From Casuarius casuarius (taxonomy: Eukaryota > Chordata > Aves > Casuariiformes > Casuariidae), in NCBI GenBank assembly GCA_003342895.1, contig PTFA01000024.1, positions 6,384,580-6,448,579 on the forward strand: a stretch of DNA of 64,000 bases. Reading direction: 5' to 3'. Numbering within the stretch: the stretch's first letter is position 1; the number at the start of each line of letters is the position of its first letter. Shown here in pieces: positions 1 through 12,230 of this stretch. The notes under the pieces were generated by a model, which ran no database searches, was not told the DNA's origin, and worked only from the letters and a program-made list of their open reading frames with translations. The translations under genes were made by a program, and so were the position numbers.

Positions 1-966
1 TAATTGTATTTGGTTACGAGGGGAAAACAGGGTTGTCTTCTGGCGCATGTGTCGGTGGGATCATCTGTCAGAAATGCATAGCTTCTCTGCGTTCACAGGA
101 GTTTGCCATTTCTCTGAGTTTCGGGCCATCTTTGCCCAGTAAAAGGTGCATCTCTACACATCTGCATTTAGACACAGATACTGGCCCCTTTCCTGTGCTT
201 CCCACGGCTCCCTTTCCAGGGGACCTGTGAAAATAGCATGGGAGAAGGACTCCTAGCAAGCTCTCCTAGCATGCAGAGCACCAGAGGGCAAATTGCAAAT
301 AGGTGGGAGGATTTACAGACACCAATGTCCTTTGGTACTTGGGCTTACAAAGGGTCTGTGGTGTCTGTTAGGAACACACAATCTATCGGGGGTATTCAAA
401 CTAGGAACTTTTTGTTTTGACACGAATTTCAGAAAATTCATTGATGTGATTATTTGAATGCAACTGGACAGGAACAGGGCTGACATTTGGAAAACAATCC
501 AATATAGCTGAGAAGATCAGCTGAGCAGGTTGGCTGGTATTTTAGTACTTACAAAGCTGACAGCCAATTTTTACACAACGGCAACTGAATTCAGTTGTGA
601 TCTGCATTGTACTTTACGCCCACAGCCAGCTCTCCAGCCAGGTCCCACATACTCTGCTTCATCTCCATGACCACTCACCTCACGAATACATGCAGAGGAG
701 GTTGGGCAGGGAGGGCAACTCGGATCATGCTGAACTTCCTTTGAAAACATTGACCTCCCAGGGAAGAGTTGAATGGAAGAAATGCATGTTTATCTGAAGG
801 CAAAACTGCGTTATAAAGGTATTTGAACTCGATATGTGTCCATGTCCTGCATTAATGCTTGGATTTCTCACAGGCAGAGAAGCAAGCTGAATTATTCTCT
901 CCTGACTGTTTTGATTCTCCACTGCCACAGACTGAGTTTGTGGCGGGTTATCAACTCATATGTTCT

Positions 967-1014
967 TACCTTTTACCAGCTAAGTCCACATACCTTTTAC
1001 CTGCTAAGTCCAAC
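967..1014. repeat. 24-base tandem duplication, two copies
   Basis: Two adjacent copies of a 24-base unit beginning TACCTTTTACC and containing GCTAAGTCCA occupy 967-990 and 991-1014. They differ at one internal base (A/T) and at the last bases. The close match suggests a fairly recent local duplication by replication slippage; no function is implied. Confidence 0.85.
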
Positions 1015-3623
1015 AGCAGTGATGCTGTTAACTGCTACTCTTAGACTGTCTTACATACACTGAGAACATCTGTACATTTATCCTGGTAGTATAATGTTTA
1101 CGTAAATCTTGTCAATGTACTATACACATACATTACACGTGTAGTCTTTATATTTAAAATTGTGCTTGCTTGAATATAAATATCAATGCAAAATGTAATA
1201 TTTTATGTAAACACATATTTTACTGTTGTATATATTGTGTGTATACAGAATTTGTTAGGAGACAGATACCAAATGTATTTTTAAAGATGATCTTACTTGG
1301 TAAGATGAGAGCTCTCACTTGAGACACTGAATGGCTTAGGGAGCTAGTAATGGGATATGAAGCTTTTCACCTCTATATCATCACTTCAGATCTGGCCTAA
1401 GCCAGAAGCAGTCCGAAGTTATCCCCATCCTGAGAGTTTGGTGGTCCAGGAGCTACAACTTGCTGGTCTCAGACCCTATTGACATGTGTCCGTTGGGGCT
1501 GTCCATCCCGCCGGCACCTGGCAGACAGAGGGACTTAAAACCCAAATGAGCTTCTTCCCGCTACCCCTAGCAGGTCAGGGGAATGGCACCTGCAGGACCC
1601 CTTTGCCACCCTTCCAGCATGGTGCAGAGCCCCCAGCTCCGTCAGTCCCAGACGACGTTGCTTAATTCCTCTACCGGCTGGGCAGAAGCCATGGTCCTCA
1701 TGGTAAAGCTCAACGCCAGCTGTCTGAGGTCTCTTTTCAGCTCCTGCACATATACCTATAAAGTCAGGTTCTTGACGAGAGGGATTCATGCAAAACAACC
1801 TCAAGCATAGCTGCCGCCTACAAGATATACCTCGATAAGCAAATAAAACATGTAGTGGCGCCAAAGCATTACAAGAGCTGAACGTATTTGGTGAATAAAC
1901 AGAGACTCTGTCTTGAGGGCTGTCATTATGGTGTCTTTTATGAGCATTAAATTAACTTGATTCCGGAAATGAGATGTTAGCTACCAGCATCATCTTCGAA
2001 ACTCTTCCTCTGTTATTCTTGGGGATTAAGTTGTCATTCTCACCATTTGGATCATGCAGCAAAACAGATGAAAGGCAGCAATACAGTACCCTTGAGACTA
2101 AAAGCAGGGAGCTCTTTAGGATTGTCTTCTCAGGAACCTATAAACTAAGGTAAGCAAGAAATAAGAAATACGTGTCTCCTATGATCATTAAGACAGGCAC
2201 TACCATAAATTATATGCTTTTGCTTGAAGGAGGGGAAAAGACAATATGCATTCCCATATTACAGAAAGATCTTTTTAATATACATAGAAGTGTTTACGGT
2301 CATTTGTTACTAGCTGCCCATATGTGATCTGTCAGAGCTGCTGCTGATGTGCCTGGATGAATTTGGTGAGAAATGCTTGCTCAAAAAACCTGATTTAAAA
2401 TGCTGGGTGGATCGGTGCTGGATGTTTGTGAAGCGATCGCAGTAGACAGCAGTGTTGTCAGGATCCACTCAAACAGCTGCGGCAATACCCGCCTCCACAC
2501 GGGAAAGTCACCCAGAGTAAGAAAAATACCCTCTAACAGAGGGGAAGGGAGCTGCACCTTGCCCTTATTTATGCCGGTGAAAACCAAAGGTCACTCACTG
2601 ACCTTCCTTTCCTTCCTGCATCACTCACTCCCCAGATACGCAGAGACATTTTGGTAGTTACCAATCTGAACTGCAATAGTGATAGTGGAAAGAAGGCATA
2701 GACAGTGTGGCCTCGGGCACAGTACCTAAGGGAATGGGATATTTTCATCTAGCAGTGCTTATCAAGCAAACCACACATCCCCGGTGCTAGGTTTACCCCA
2801 CAGCAGGGCATCCCGTGTAGAAGGGGTGAATGAGAAGGATGAGGCCCGCGTGGGTCTTCCCCCCTACATGGCTCCGGCGTGGTGTCCAGACCCGTGTCCC
2901 ACAGCAGGCAACAGCTTCTCTGGCCAGAAATGGCGCAGGGCAAAGACATGTGAGGGCCTGGTTTGGAGAAAACACAGTTGGCCTGCCCTAAGCCTTACTG
3001 CTCCTAAAAAACAGAGTTAATAGTGCCTTGCAGGGTTGCCGTGAAGCTCTGCACAGTAGGGACAAAGCTGTGGTGGGGCTGCATCGTTTCCTTCCATAAA
3101 GAGATACCACAAAAGAACTGTTATTCTTGTTGCTGTGTTGCATGTATTTTTATTCATCTCTATGGCATCTGACTGCTTTACATATGTTGAGACATCCAAG
3201 CTCTTAATTAGATAGATCAAACAACCACATTATCCCTGCTGCCTGCAGGTTTAGCAGTTAGCTGGAAGACCGAGATTTAATCAGAGGGATTGCCTGAACA
3301 AAGAGCTATCATGTAGTTCCTGATGAGTGTTATAGTTGTACAGGCAAACTACAAAAATTGAAAGAAGTTTGTGATATACACGGTAGCTCTTCATTGGCAC
3401 TGGCTTTCCCACAACCCTCTTTCCTTCCAGATTCTTCATGTTTGTCCTAATTCAATATATATATATTCTTTAATCTAGACTTGCTGCTTTACAGTAATAT
3501 ATTTTCACTACAGCATTTTCCAACGGGGTACTTTAAAAAAAAAATATATATATTTAAAGAATCTGAGTTTGCAGGTGTAATTTTCATCAGTGTTCCCATT
3601 TTGCCTATAGAGGGACTGTATGT

Positions 3624-3638
3624 TAGCTAGCTAGCTAG
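3624..3638. repeat. TAGC tetranucleotide microsatellite (short)
   Basis: Nearly four perfect copies of TAGC run from 3624 to 3638. It is a minor simple repeat with no other visible structure around it. Confidence 0.8.
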
Positions 3639-4038
3639 GTGACATAATGTGCAAGAAGGTCTCTTGATTAGCTTGAGATTTTGTCACCCACATGCCAGTT
3701 CTTCCAGCTGCCTACTGACAAGCCAGGCAATTAAACTTTTACAGCATATTAAAATATTATTATATTAATTAGTACAGATTTGCTGGTAGAATATTCTAAC
3801 CAAAGTAAAATACGAGCTCTGTCCTTCTGCTCTTGCTGATGTACATTACCTTGTGAAGTCAATGTGTTTGAGCCTGCACTTGTTTATATCTGAGTAATCC
3901 AGGGTAATTATTTTGCCGCCTGCTCTACAATGATGTAAAATGGGTGTGAAATTTGTCTGGAATAATAGATTGAGGCTTGCTACAAAATTTTCAGATGACT
4001 GCTCCAATTCTCTGAGACTTGGATCTCTGCTTTTTATT

Positions 4039-4056
4039 TCCTCCTCCTCCTCCTCC
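4039..4056. repeat. (TCC)6 microsatellite
   Basis: Six perfect TCC triplets lie in intergenic DNA. On the minus strand they read as GGA. There is no coding context, so this is an ordinary simple repeat. Confidence 0.9.
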
Positions 4057-5113
4057 GTTTCCACTAGACTACACACCTGGACTATTATCCAATAAAAGCA
4101 TCCATTTGTGCAAGGGACTGACATCCAAGCCATATCACATTTAAATAAAATCAGGATTCTCACCTTTTTCAGCTTGAACTACCCCGACAGGCCACAAGAC
4201 TGGGAAAAGCCATGGCCAGACGTGGCTTGCACGATTAGAGATGGGCCCTGGATGAAGGCTGGATATGAATACTCCCAGACTTGGGCAGATCCACCCCTTT
4301 GCATCTCAAGTCCTTCAACACAGGGAATATAAGTCAAGGTTCCTCATTTGAGGTGGGTGTCTGCTGCCTTCTCCACTCTTTTAAAAGGCTGGTCACTGCC
4401 CTCTGTGGTTGGTTTCTATATCAGAACTCCTACTTCTTGTTTTTTTGGAACATTTTCATTTTAAAGAAAGTGAATACAATTGAAATATCAGTCTATTTCA
4501 GACTGACTGTACTATGTATTGGAACACACTGAGCTCCCATTATTTCACTTATTTTTGCTAGACAACCTTCTACAGGCATATCTCCTCCTGAGGAATGCTT
4601 ATTAGGCTCAGTAGTACTAATGGCACTGGGACTGCTAGTGGAATTAAGTGATTCGGCATACAAGTTACAGGATCAGGCCTCCATCACCTGGGGCTTCAAG
4701 TTAAACATTTAACGAGGGGAACTCCCCATCTCTCCTGTCTTCTCTCCATTGATATTCAATTAAGGAGTTTATTTAAGCAGATCAGCATTTGACCTCCCCT
4801 GCCAAACTTCTCCCTGTAGCTGAACTCGGCTGCTGCCCACCTGCTGCACGGCAAGATTGCACTCGGCCGTGGTCCCTGGCACAGACTGAGTGCTTTTGCT
4901 TGATGGCTTGCTTGAAGAAGAACAGACCACTAATAAATTGCACAGTCATTACCCTTTATGCATACTTGTTCTAATAGGTGTCGCAGATTCCTGCCTCCTA
5001 ATAAGGAAAGGAAGTAGAAAAACACATAAATTCTCCCAAGGGAGTCAGACAGCCTGAAGCCACGTTCGACAGCTATTACAGTTACCATGAGCACCAAGAG
5101 CAAAACAAGGATT

Positions 5114-5142
5114 AGAAGAAGAAGAAGAAGAAGAAGAAGAAA
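5114..5142. repeat. (AGA)n trinucleotide microsatellite
   Basis: About nine perfect AGA/GAA triplets are followed by an A-rich run. On the opposite strand the block reads as a serine-rich open frame, which is a low-complexity artefact and not a gene. Confidence 0.95.
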
Positions 5143-5682
5143 AAAGATACATTGCCAGAGATTTTGGCATGATTTTCTTGGATACAGAATGTGTTTTGCA
5201 CTGCCCCCCTCTATAAAAGCACAGCACTCCTACGGCACATGATGGAATTTGGAGATTAAACAAACATTGGTATTAATTAGTCTAAAAAGGAATTACTTCA
5301 TGTAGCCAAAGTTTGCATTGCTGCATCTCGCTGGATTTTAGAAACTGTCACTTTAATCTCCAGCAGTGAGATTTTGGCACCGGGTGGAAGCTTGGATCCA
5401 TCCCATGCTGTGGTGTTATTAAGTCTAATTCACAAGAGGTCTCAGCAAATGTTTTTGCAGGGCTTACTTTTCGTCTCCTACCCTGGGCTTTCTCCTGAGG
5501 GCCCGACCATCAGCTGGTGGGAGTGGGGTGCCTTCCCTGGAGCTACGCGGGGTTGCACCAGCTAAGCCTCTGTCCCTCCGTCTTAGAGTCAAGACATCCA
5601 ATAGGGAGATTCATGTCCTTTGTGAAGAGGTGTATTTAGTCTATCCCACTGAGACAGTTTATGGCTTTGGCAGGGAAACTGT

Positions 5683-5700
5683 TCACAGTGCGCACTGTGA
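5683..5700. other. 18-base perfect palindrome
   Basis: The sequence TCACAGTGCGCACTGTGA equals its own reverse complement over all 18 bases. Its core TGCGCA resembles half of an NRF1-type site, and the flanks break the symmetry immediately. Whether it binds a protein dimer is unknown. Confidence 0.85.
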
Positions 5701-8059
5701 CTACAGTTCAAAGCGAATTTGAAGCTGTGGAGCCACAGCTCTCCCTATGCTTGTTACACTAATTTATTAAAGGTGCTCAGTGTAGGTACATATGTATCTA
5801 CAGAGGCATACCATCAATTAAACTGACTCTTGCATCACTCAATATTATCCTAAAAGCAACAATGGGGTTCACCGCAAACTGCTACTTTTGGGGACAAGGC
5901 ATAAAGCCACGGCCCCGTCCCGTCTGGGCGTTAATGAATCCATGGCACATGTCACAGGCCTGCAGGCCTCAGCATCCCGGCCAAATTCCGGTTTGTGCAG
6001 TCGCCACCCATCAGCTTATAATGTGCCCCTGTAGTTTCAGGTAGACCCAGAACCACTTGATCCTGACTTAAATTATTGAAGGGCATTACCATGCTGTATT
6101 GAATGTCCGGTGCTTTCCGTTCTTCTGCTGGATAACTTCAGCTGCAGGCAAAGTGATTTTTTACTTTTCAGGCTCAAAGTGCTCTCTCCTCTCATCAGAA
6201 GAACAAAGTCAGGACAGATCCCAAATGTAAGAACAACTGAGGGCGAGAATGCGCCTTCGCACACAAAAATCCACCGCAAGAGCTAGAGGAAGATTTCTCT
6301 TCCGGCATCTCATTTCTGTGTTTTGCATCGAGTCCTGTGCTTTTCCCACGCCCCTTTTGCCTCCTGCAGCCGTGGCCGGTCCAACAACTCCCCAGCCCAC
6401 ACATTTCCATCCTACTTCAGGATCAGGCCTCCGCTATATGACCAGGTTTCTTGTGTGCTCAGTTAACCAAACACTGTGTGTCTGAGGTGCATTTTGATGG
6501 AAGGATCAGGGCAAGAGGTGATATTTCTGTCTAGAGTGGAGTAAAGCAGTCGGTAGCTTAAATAAAGCTTATTAATACTGTGCGAAATTTGAAAAAGAAT
6601 ATATAATAATTCCAGCCAGAGTTTAAAAGCCGGTTTCTAAAAAATTCCACAAGAAATTTTTGATAGTAATTATCAGAACACACTTTTCTAAAAGTATTTG
6701 TGACAAATGAGAGTAATCAGTAACATTGCCTAATATTCTAACCCAGTTTAAGTTCCTGTCCAATGTCAGCCTTCACACAAGCTAAAAATATGCTACTTAT
6801 TGAGCTAGGAGAAGGTTTTGATTTACAATTATGCCTTGATGGATTACCTGAAAGCGCAACCTTCAGGCAAACCGTGATTAACTTGACCAAAGACATCTGG
6901 GAGAGCCATCTATGGCCTAAAATTATGACCTTGGTATTCTGGGCTGAAACTAGACACCATTTAAATTGCAGTGCTGAAAAACTCTTGCACAGAGGCCTTT
7001 GTTTAGGGGGCCAACAGGTTTTTTAGCTTCAGCAGTTCAGCAGAAACACCTCCTGTGAAGTTACAGGGGGGAAAGAAAGTACTTCCTATTTTTTGCAGCC
7101 ATTTCTTTAAAAACAAAACTCCAAACACTCCCATCTTGTATGAATAAAGAAGCAAAACCAATTAATAACCTAATGATTAGCAAATGCTGTAGACACAGGT
7201 TTGGATTTCACTTAGCAAGATTTACGGAGTTAAATATAAAAGTATGACTCTTGAAAGCCATGTGCTCATAATTAGCTCATGTTTTACCCCTGGATACTGT
7301 AAAATCACAACATGCTGTCAGAGCCCATTTTCTGATCCTGTTATCAGCATGGAATAAAGTTTTCCATTAAATGCAAAACAGATTTACAGGTGCTAAAACA
7401 GCTATTTTATCAGTGGGAAACAGGCTACCTTTTGTTCTCTGGAAAGGAATTTCACAATTTTACATTGCTCAATTGATCATACAACAAAGGGAAACAAAAC
7501 AATTTTGGTCATCTACTGAAACAGAAGATGATATAATTTCAAAATAAATGCAAAGAAAGCGAATGCTTCTCTGAATGCAGGAAGTACGGTTTGCATACTG
7601 TCACCTACTGTAAAAGAAAAAGAAAAGCAACACCATCCCCTCCTTATTGCTAAAAATGGTACATAAATCATCAGCTTTCCCACAAGCAAACTGTAGGAAG
7701 CGTAGGAAGGATGAAACGGGATAGAGCGAATGTCCTGAGCAATTCCACTGTACAAGATGCAAACAGTGTGCCAGGTAGCGCTGAATGAATATTGAAAATG
7801 ACTTTTTTTCTATTAAAAAGATGCTCTGCGAGGATAGCAGGCTTTCCTGTTTGTTAGTTATTGCCATGGACTGCCATGCAAAGAGACCCCTCTCTGCCCA
7901 CCCCTCAAGAGGGTGGTTTCTGCCCTGCTATCGTGTTCCCACCCCGTGAGAAGGCTCCTGCTCCACCAGCCACCAGGTGCATGTCCTTCCCACGGGAAGG
8001 GTCTAACATGTAGCTCGTATCCCGGCAGCTGAAACATAGCTGAGTGGCCTCTTCCTTGC

Positions 8060-8340
8060 CCACTACCCCAGCAGCAAGCGGAGAGGGACCTGGCTGTGTG
8101 GAGAGCTGCTCCACTGGGAAGCCCCATTCCCAGGCGCCAGCGGGCCTGGAAGCGGGTGGCACACGGGGAGCTGGCAGCGCGGGTGGGCAAGGAGGGACAG
8201 CCCCGGGGGATGACGACGTGAGGAAGGACAACCGACAAGGCGGGAAACCCTCTGAGGAGCACAGCAGGTGGTTTGGAAGCTGGGCTCACGTAAAAACCAT
8301 ACCAGTGGTGGTGGAGCGCAATTCTCTGCTCGGGAAGCAG
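8060..8340. other. Orphan GC- and CpG-rich islet
   Basis: This block is visibly richer in GC and CpG than the surrounding AT-rich DNA, with more than a dozen CpGs, for example around 8137-8170 and 8210-8245. Open frames exist in several frames on both strands, as expected for GC-rich sequence with few stops, and none resembles a known protein. It could be a small orphan CpG island, such as the promoter of a non-coding transcript, or GC-biased neutral sequence. Confidence 0.45.
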
Positions 8341-8599
8341 CAGCAGCCCTCGGCTTCCTGTGGCACAGACGGTTCAATACCGTGGTTGATGCAAACTTTA
8401 TTTTAGGGAGGATGTCTAAATATTTCTTCTCATTTCTTTCTCTGAAACATCCTAGGCAACTTTGAAAAATCATGACCCAACTTTGCATCCAAGACTAAGA
8501 GCTTGAAAGTACAGAAAACAGGACCCTAGCGCAGAAACCATATGAAGCATTATATAAACATTCAGTCTTGCCCTACAGCCTTGGCAAAACTAGAAAAAT

Positions 8600-8995
8600 T
8601 AAAGAATATAAGAACAGCTATACTGAACCACAGGGAGGCTCCATCAGACCCGGCAGCTTATTTCCCAGCATCCTGAGAAAGAAATCATACGGAAACACTG
8701 CAAGGACCTGTACCAGGTGAGCCTTCTTTCGTCATAGCCGCAAGGCTTCCAAGACCCGGTGATTAAAGCAGCTTTCTGAGCTGGAGATTGTTTAGTAGCC
8801 ACCAATTCATTTATCCTCTATGTTTATCCATTTTAACTCTACTTTTATTTTTAAAAAGTATTTTAATGCTTCTTCCCTCCACAATATCCTGTGACAATGA
8901 GTTCCTGGCTATGCATTGGCTGAAAACCTACCTTCTGTTTGAAACCTGCTGTGTGGTAATTCCTCTAGGTGCCCCTCAGTTATATTATTATAATA
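8600..8995 (-). mobile_element. Ancient CR1-type LINE, 3' end, antisense
   Basis: Read on the + strand, the block starts with the complement of a CR1/L3-like 3' tail (ATAAGAACAGCTATACTG near 8608). It continues with phrases typical of the antisense 3' region: CCACCAATTCATTTATCCTC near 8799, ATATCCTGTGACAATGAGTT near 8884, AACCTGCTGTGTGGTAATTC near 8943 and GGTGCCCCTCAGTTAT near 8969. The element therefore lies on the minus strand with its 3' end at the lower coordinate. It is heavily diverged and 5'-truncated, with no open reverse-transcriptase frame. Assignment rests on remembered consensus phrases and not on an alignment, and the exact subfamily is unknown. Confidence 0.75.
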
Positions 8996-9018
8996 AACAG
9001 TACATAGGCATTTTCTTC

Positions 9019-9032
9019 TTTTTTTTTTTTTT
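9019..9032. repeat. Poly(T) run of 14
   Basis: Fourteen consecutive T residues lie just beyond the antisense CR1 remnant. It could be a simple homopolymer or the complement of a retroposed A-tail. No element body is recognisable on the other side. Confidence 0.9.
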
Positions 9033-10784
9033 GTATTGGAGGAAGGGGGAAGAGAAGCAAAAAGTAAAGGGTTTAGCAACCTTTTCTTATGCAGAAGATG
9101 GCATGTTTCAAACTTGCCAGGCATATCTGTTCAAGGGCAATTTCATCTTCTAAACAGAGACTACTATAGAAGGACTTCAGAGACCACCAAGGCCTCCACT
9201 GATGCCATCTGGGATGGTTAAAATTAGTTATCAAAGATGGGCCTTTCCTGGACAAATGGAGGAGAATGTAATGAATATAATACACCATTCCTACATGGTC
9301 TTCCAGAACTGAGGACAAACTTTTCCTGGTACCATTTATATAAGCACAGTGTGGTTGGGTCTGTCAGCACCTCCACTCTGAAACATCTGATCAGAGGAAG
9401 GAAAGAGTTATAGAGCATTGTATTGATCAGGGGTCCAGCACAGTTAGGAGAAAAATTTTCTGTTAAAAAAATTGACAAAGATCTCATTCACAGACGAACT
9501 TGCAGGTTCATATATTTAAGTGGAGAGAACTGTGAGACTCTGAGACCTCTGAAATGGCTAGAAGTTGTGCTGTTATAAAATGAGCTATGGTTTTCAAATT
9601 TTCAAGCAACTTTTTCTTTTTTTTTCTTGAAGGAGCCAGAAAGCAAGAACCAAAGCCTTTGTCCTGACTGACAAAAGAAAGATACTGGAATTGACACTGT
9701 CTCCTTCTTCATTGACCAGACAGCAGATATATGAGGCCTCAGACTCAAGAGAAATCTTGCATCCTCCTGAATTTAATTCCTTACCATACTTCTTTTGGGT
9801 TGATCCAGAATCAACAGAACTTCAATCTCTTTGGGTCCCCCAACCCAAGAAACCATTTGTGAAGACTGAACTTCAAAGTGTTTGGCCATTTGTCAGAAAT
9901 TACCACAAAACTACAAAGAAATAATCCAACAGTAAATCAAATATCTGAGAGAGAAGCCTCTTGCAAGGACTACAAAGGAAGAAAAAAACAAATGGCATGG
10001 CAAGCTGATTATAACACCAGCAGTTTGCCACGGTGAAGGAGAAACTGATACCAGATGCTGCTGGGAGCCCTTTCATTACCTTGCACGGGACCTGCGGAGC
10101 CGTAGAGGGGCCCCATGCAGCACTACCTCTCTAGCTGGGATAAATGTGCGGTGCTCGGGCACAACCGTTCCTGCTCAGAAGAGATCTGCAGAGCCAATTA
10201 TTATTTTATTTGAATGATGAACTCAGAGCCTGACTCCTCGTAAGTTTGCCGCATCCTTTCATCATCTCCCAGCAAGTCTTTTGAAGTTAGCCTGTCTTGA
10301 AAACTTACACTATGTCAGTGCTTTTAATGTCAGGAGCATTACTACTTAAACAAGTGAAAGTAACAGATGAAAATTTAATCAAAAATTGTTTAAAATTGGA
10401 TGCAAGGGTTGCCAGATCCTGTGGCCCTTGGCATGGGCTTTCTAACTTTTAAAATCCTCAGATATTCTTGTCTGGCTCTTTAAAACTTACTATAATTCTG
10501 CTGGCTATTCATAAATTTCTGAATAACAGCAAGCAACACAGCCTTTTTTCCTCCACTCTTCTAGAAAGGAAGGCCAGCTAGAAACTTAATGGTTTATGTT
10601 TAGGCAGTATTTTCCATCGTGTTACTCACTTAGTTAGATTGCATCAGATGAATAAAATGTATAGTTCACTAAGGGAGGGAGGGATTTTTATTCTGATCTG
10701 ATTTTTCTGATTAACATAATTACAGAGGGTTGGACTCAGCATCAGCTCAAAGCTCTAAGTGTACTGCATACCAAAGGCATGAGG

Positions 10785-11035
10785 GAGGGCTGGAAAAAAA
10801 TGCCATGATATTGTCTTAAAAGTCATAAGTTTTTTGGATTTTTTTAAAATTAAGTCTCTTTTTACTTCTTTTGTGGTTTCTGAGTTTTTCAGATTCATTT
10901 GCATTGTGTTTCCAAGGTTTTCTCTGCAACCATGAGGGACACAAATATTCTTCTCCTAACAAGTGAAAGCAGAGACTATATGCAATCACTGGAGTCCAGC
11001 AGCTGAGGTTTTTAGCAAAAGCATATCAGATGTAA
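10785..11035. repeat. Ancient interspersed repeat, copy A
   Basis: The block runs from phrases like AAAAGTCATAAGTTTTTTGG through CAAGGTTTTCTCTGCAACC and GAAAGCAGAGACTATATGCA. I recognise this as an old repeat family widespread in turtle, crocodile and bird DNA, although I cannot name it. A second diverged copy with the same order of segments lies at 25175-25460. It shows no coding capacity. Boundaries are approximate because the copy is strongly diverged. Confidence 0.5.
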
Positions 11036-12209
11036 CAACTGCTGTAATAAAATTGTTAGAACTGTCAAACTGCGGTTGAGAATCAGATGGAAGAAGTGGG
11101 TGCAAAGAGACAGCAGAAGTGAGCAGCAAACCTGGGGAGAGATGGTAGGAAAGGCACAAAAATGCCAGCATGGCGACACAAAAAGGAAGGGCGCGGAACT
11201 GTGCAGCAGCACAAAAGGCAGGACAAGACGTGGCATACGGCTGGGAGAGCACGCGAGGTCCCCAGAGGGGGCAATGGTGGCCAACACCTTGGCTGCTGCC
11301 AGCAGACCATGGTGAAGCTTAATGATTTGGGGCCAGGGGCAGGAAAGGCTGGGGCAGGCAGTAGGTGTGCTGCGAGCACCCACAGGGAAGGGGCAGGACT
11401 GGCCCTGGCCAAGGCAGGGTGGCACCCGGCAGCACAGCTGACCCTCCTGGCCATCTCCCGTCCAGTTACACTTGCGTCTTGGTGTGAGTGATGGCAGTGC
11501 ACTCGTCCGGGCCGGGGCTCGGCATTGCAGAGCGGTATAGCAACTTATGGGGCGTTTCTGAACAGAACTGGGAACTCTAAGAGGCAAATCTTATCAGTGT
11601 TAATGATCTGTATAATTCTGGGAGACACTCGGCAGCGTTTATGGAAACGCGAATCATCATCAGGTCACTCTGGGACACGGCCAGATTTCCTCCCCTGAAT
11701 GTGTACCTCATATGCAGCACTCTTCTGAAAACATAATCTCAGTAACAGCTGCTGAACATATCCAAAACTCCTGAATCTTATGCTATTAACTCACTGAGCG
11801 AATAAGGACAGCAACAGGACAACATCAGTAATGCCAGTGCCACCATATACTGGGAATGCTCTGACCCTTGCCAGACTCCCAAACAGGTTCAGTTGTACTG
11901 AGCGGCTGGATATGGTATGGTATCATAATTTAACTGGTTTTGACAATGAAAACTTCATCTCCAAGTATGTAAGGGAGGAAGAGATTACTTTATTCATCAG
12001 AAAGTAGCATATTGACTTGTGCTAGGTCAAGGAACCTGATTTAAGAACTCAAAACCTGTAGAATATATTATTGAGTGATAATTCATATTGGAGTGAGGAA
12101 AAGAGAAAATAAACAAGAATATTTTTGAAGCTTACTACAGTTTCTGTCTCACCTTAGTCATTGTTTCTGAATAATAACTCCTCAGGAAACCAAAAGACAT
12201 CACTGCAAC

Positions 12210-12230
12210 ACTGGAGTTGTCAACTCCAGT
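12210..12230. other. Perfect inverted repeat, 10-base arms
   Basis: The arms ACTGGAGTTG and CAACTCCAGT are exact reverse complements separated by a single T. The symmetry stops on both sides. The one-base spacer argues against a normal RNA hairpin loop and fits either a dimeric DNA-binding site or chance. Confidence 0.85.

Larger units (their letters stand above)
1..8595. other. Intergenic, AT-rich gene-desert DNA
   Basis: No reading frame here looks like a protein: all open frames are short, start at chance ATGs and have low-complexity or random composition. The stretch holds a 24-base tandem duplication (967-1014), a TCC and an AGA microsatellite, an 18-base perfect palindrome (5683-5700) and a GC-rich islet (8060-8340), each listed separately. 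I see no other element that I can name. Confidence 0.7.

Noticed and set aside
3450..3560. Facing AT-rich runs with ATTCTTTAA and TTAAAGAAT arms about 85 bases apart
   Set aside because: Low-complexity AT sequence makes such inverted pairs common by chance.
4667..6432. Shared word CAGGATCAGGCCTCC at about 4668 (CAGGATCAGGCCTCC) and 6418
   Set aside because: The match does not extend on either side; it may be a scrap of an old repeat but cannot be supported.
7858..8488. Overlapping 141- and 143-codon minus-strand frames
   Set aside because: They overlap each other in different frames over a GC-rich islet and have no recognisable domain; chance frames are the simpler explanation.
11012..11587. 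191-codon minus-strand open frame, the longest outside GAS1
   Set aside because: Composition is random and rich in Cys, Pro, Ser and Leu, and competing frames of 109-139 codons occupy the same GC-rich patch.
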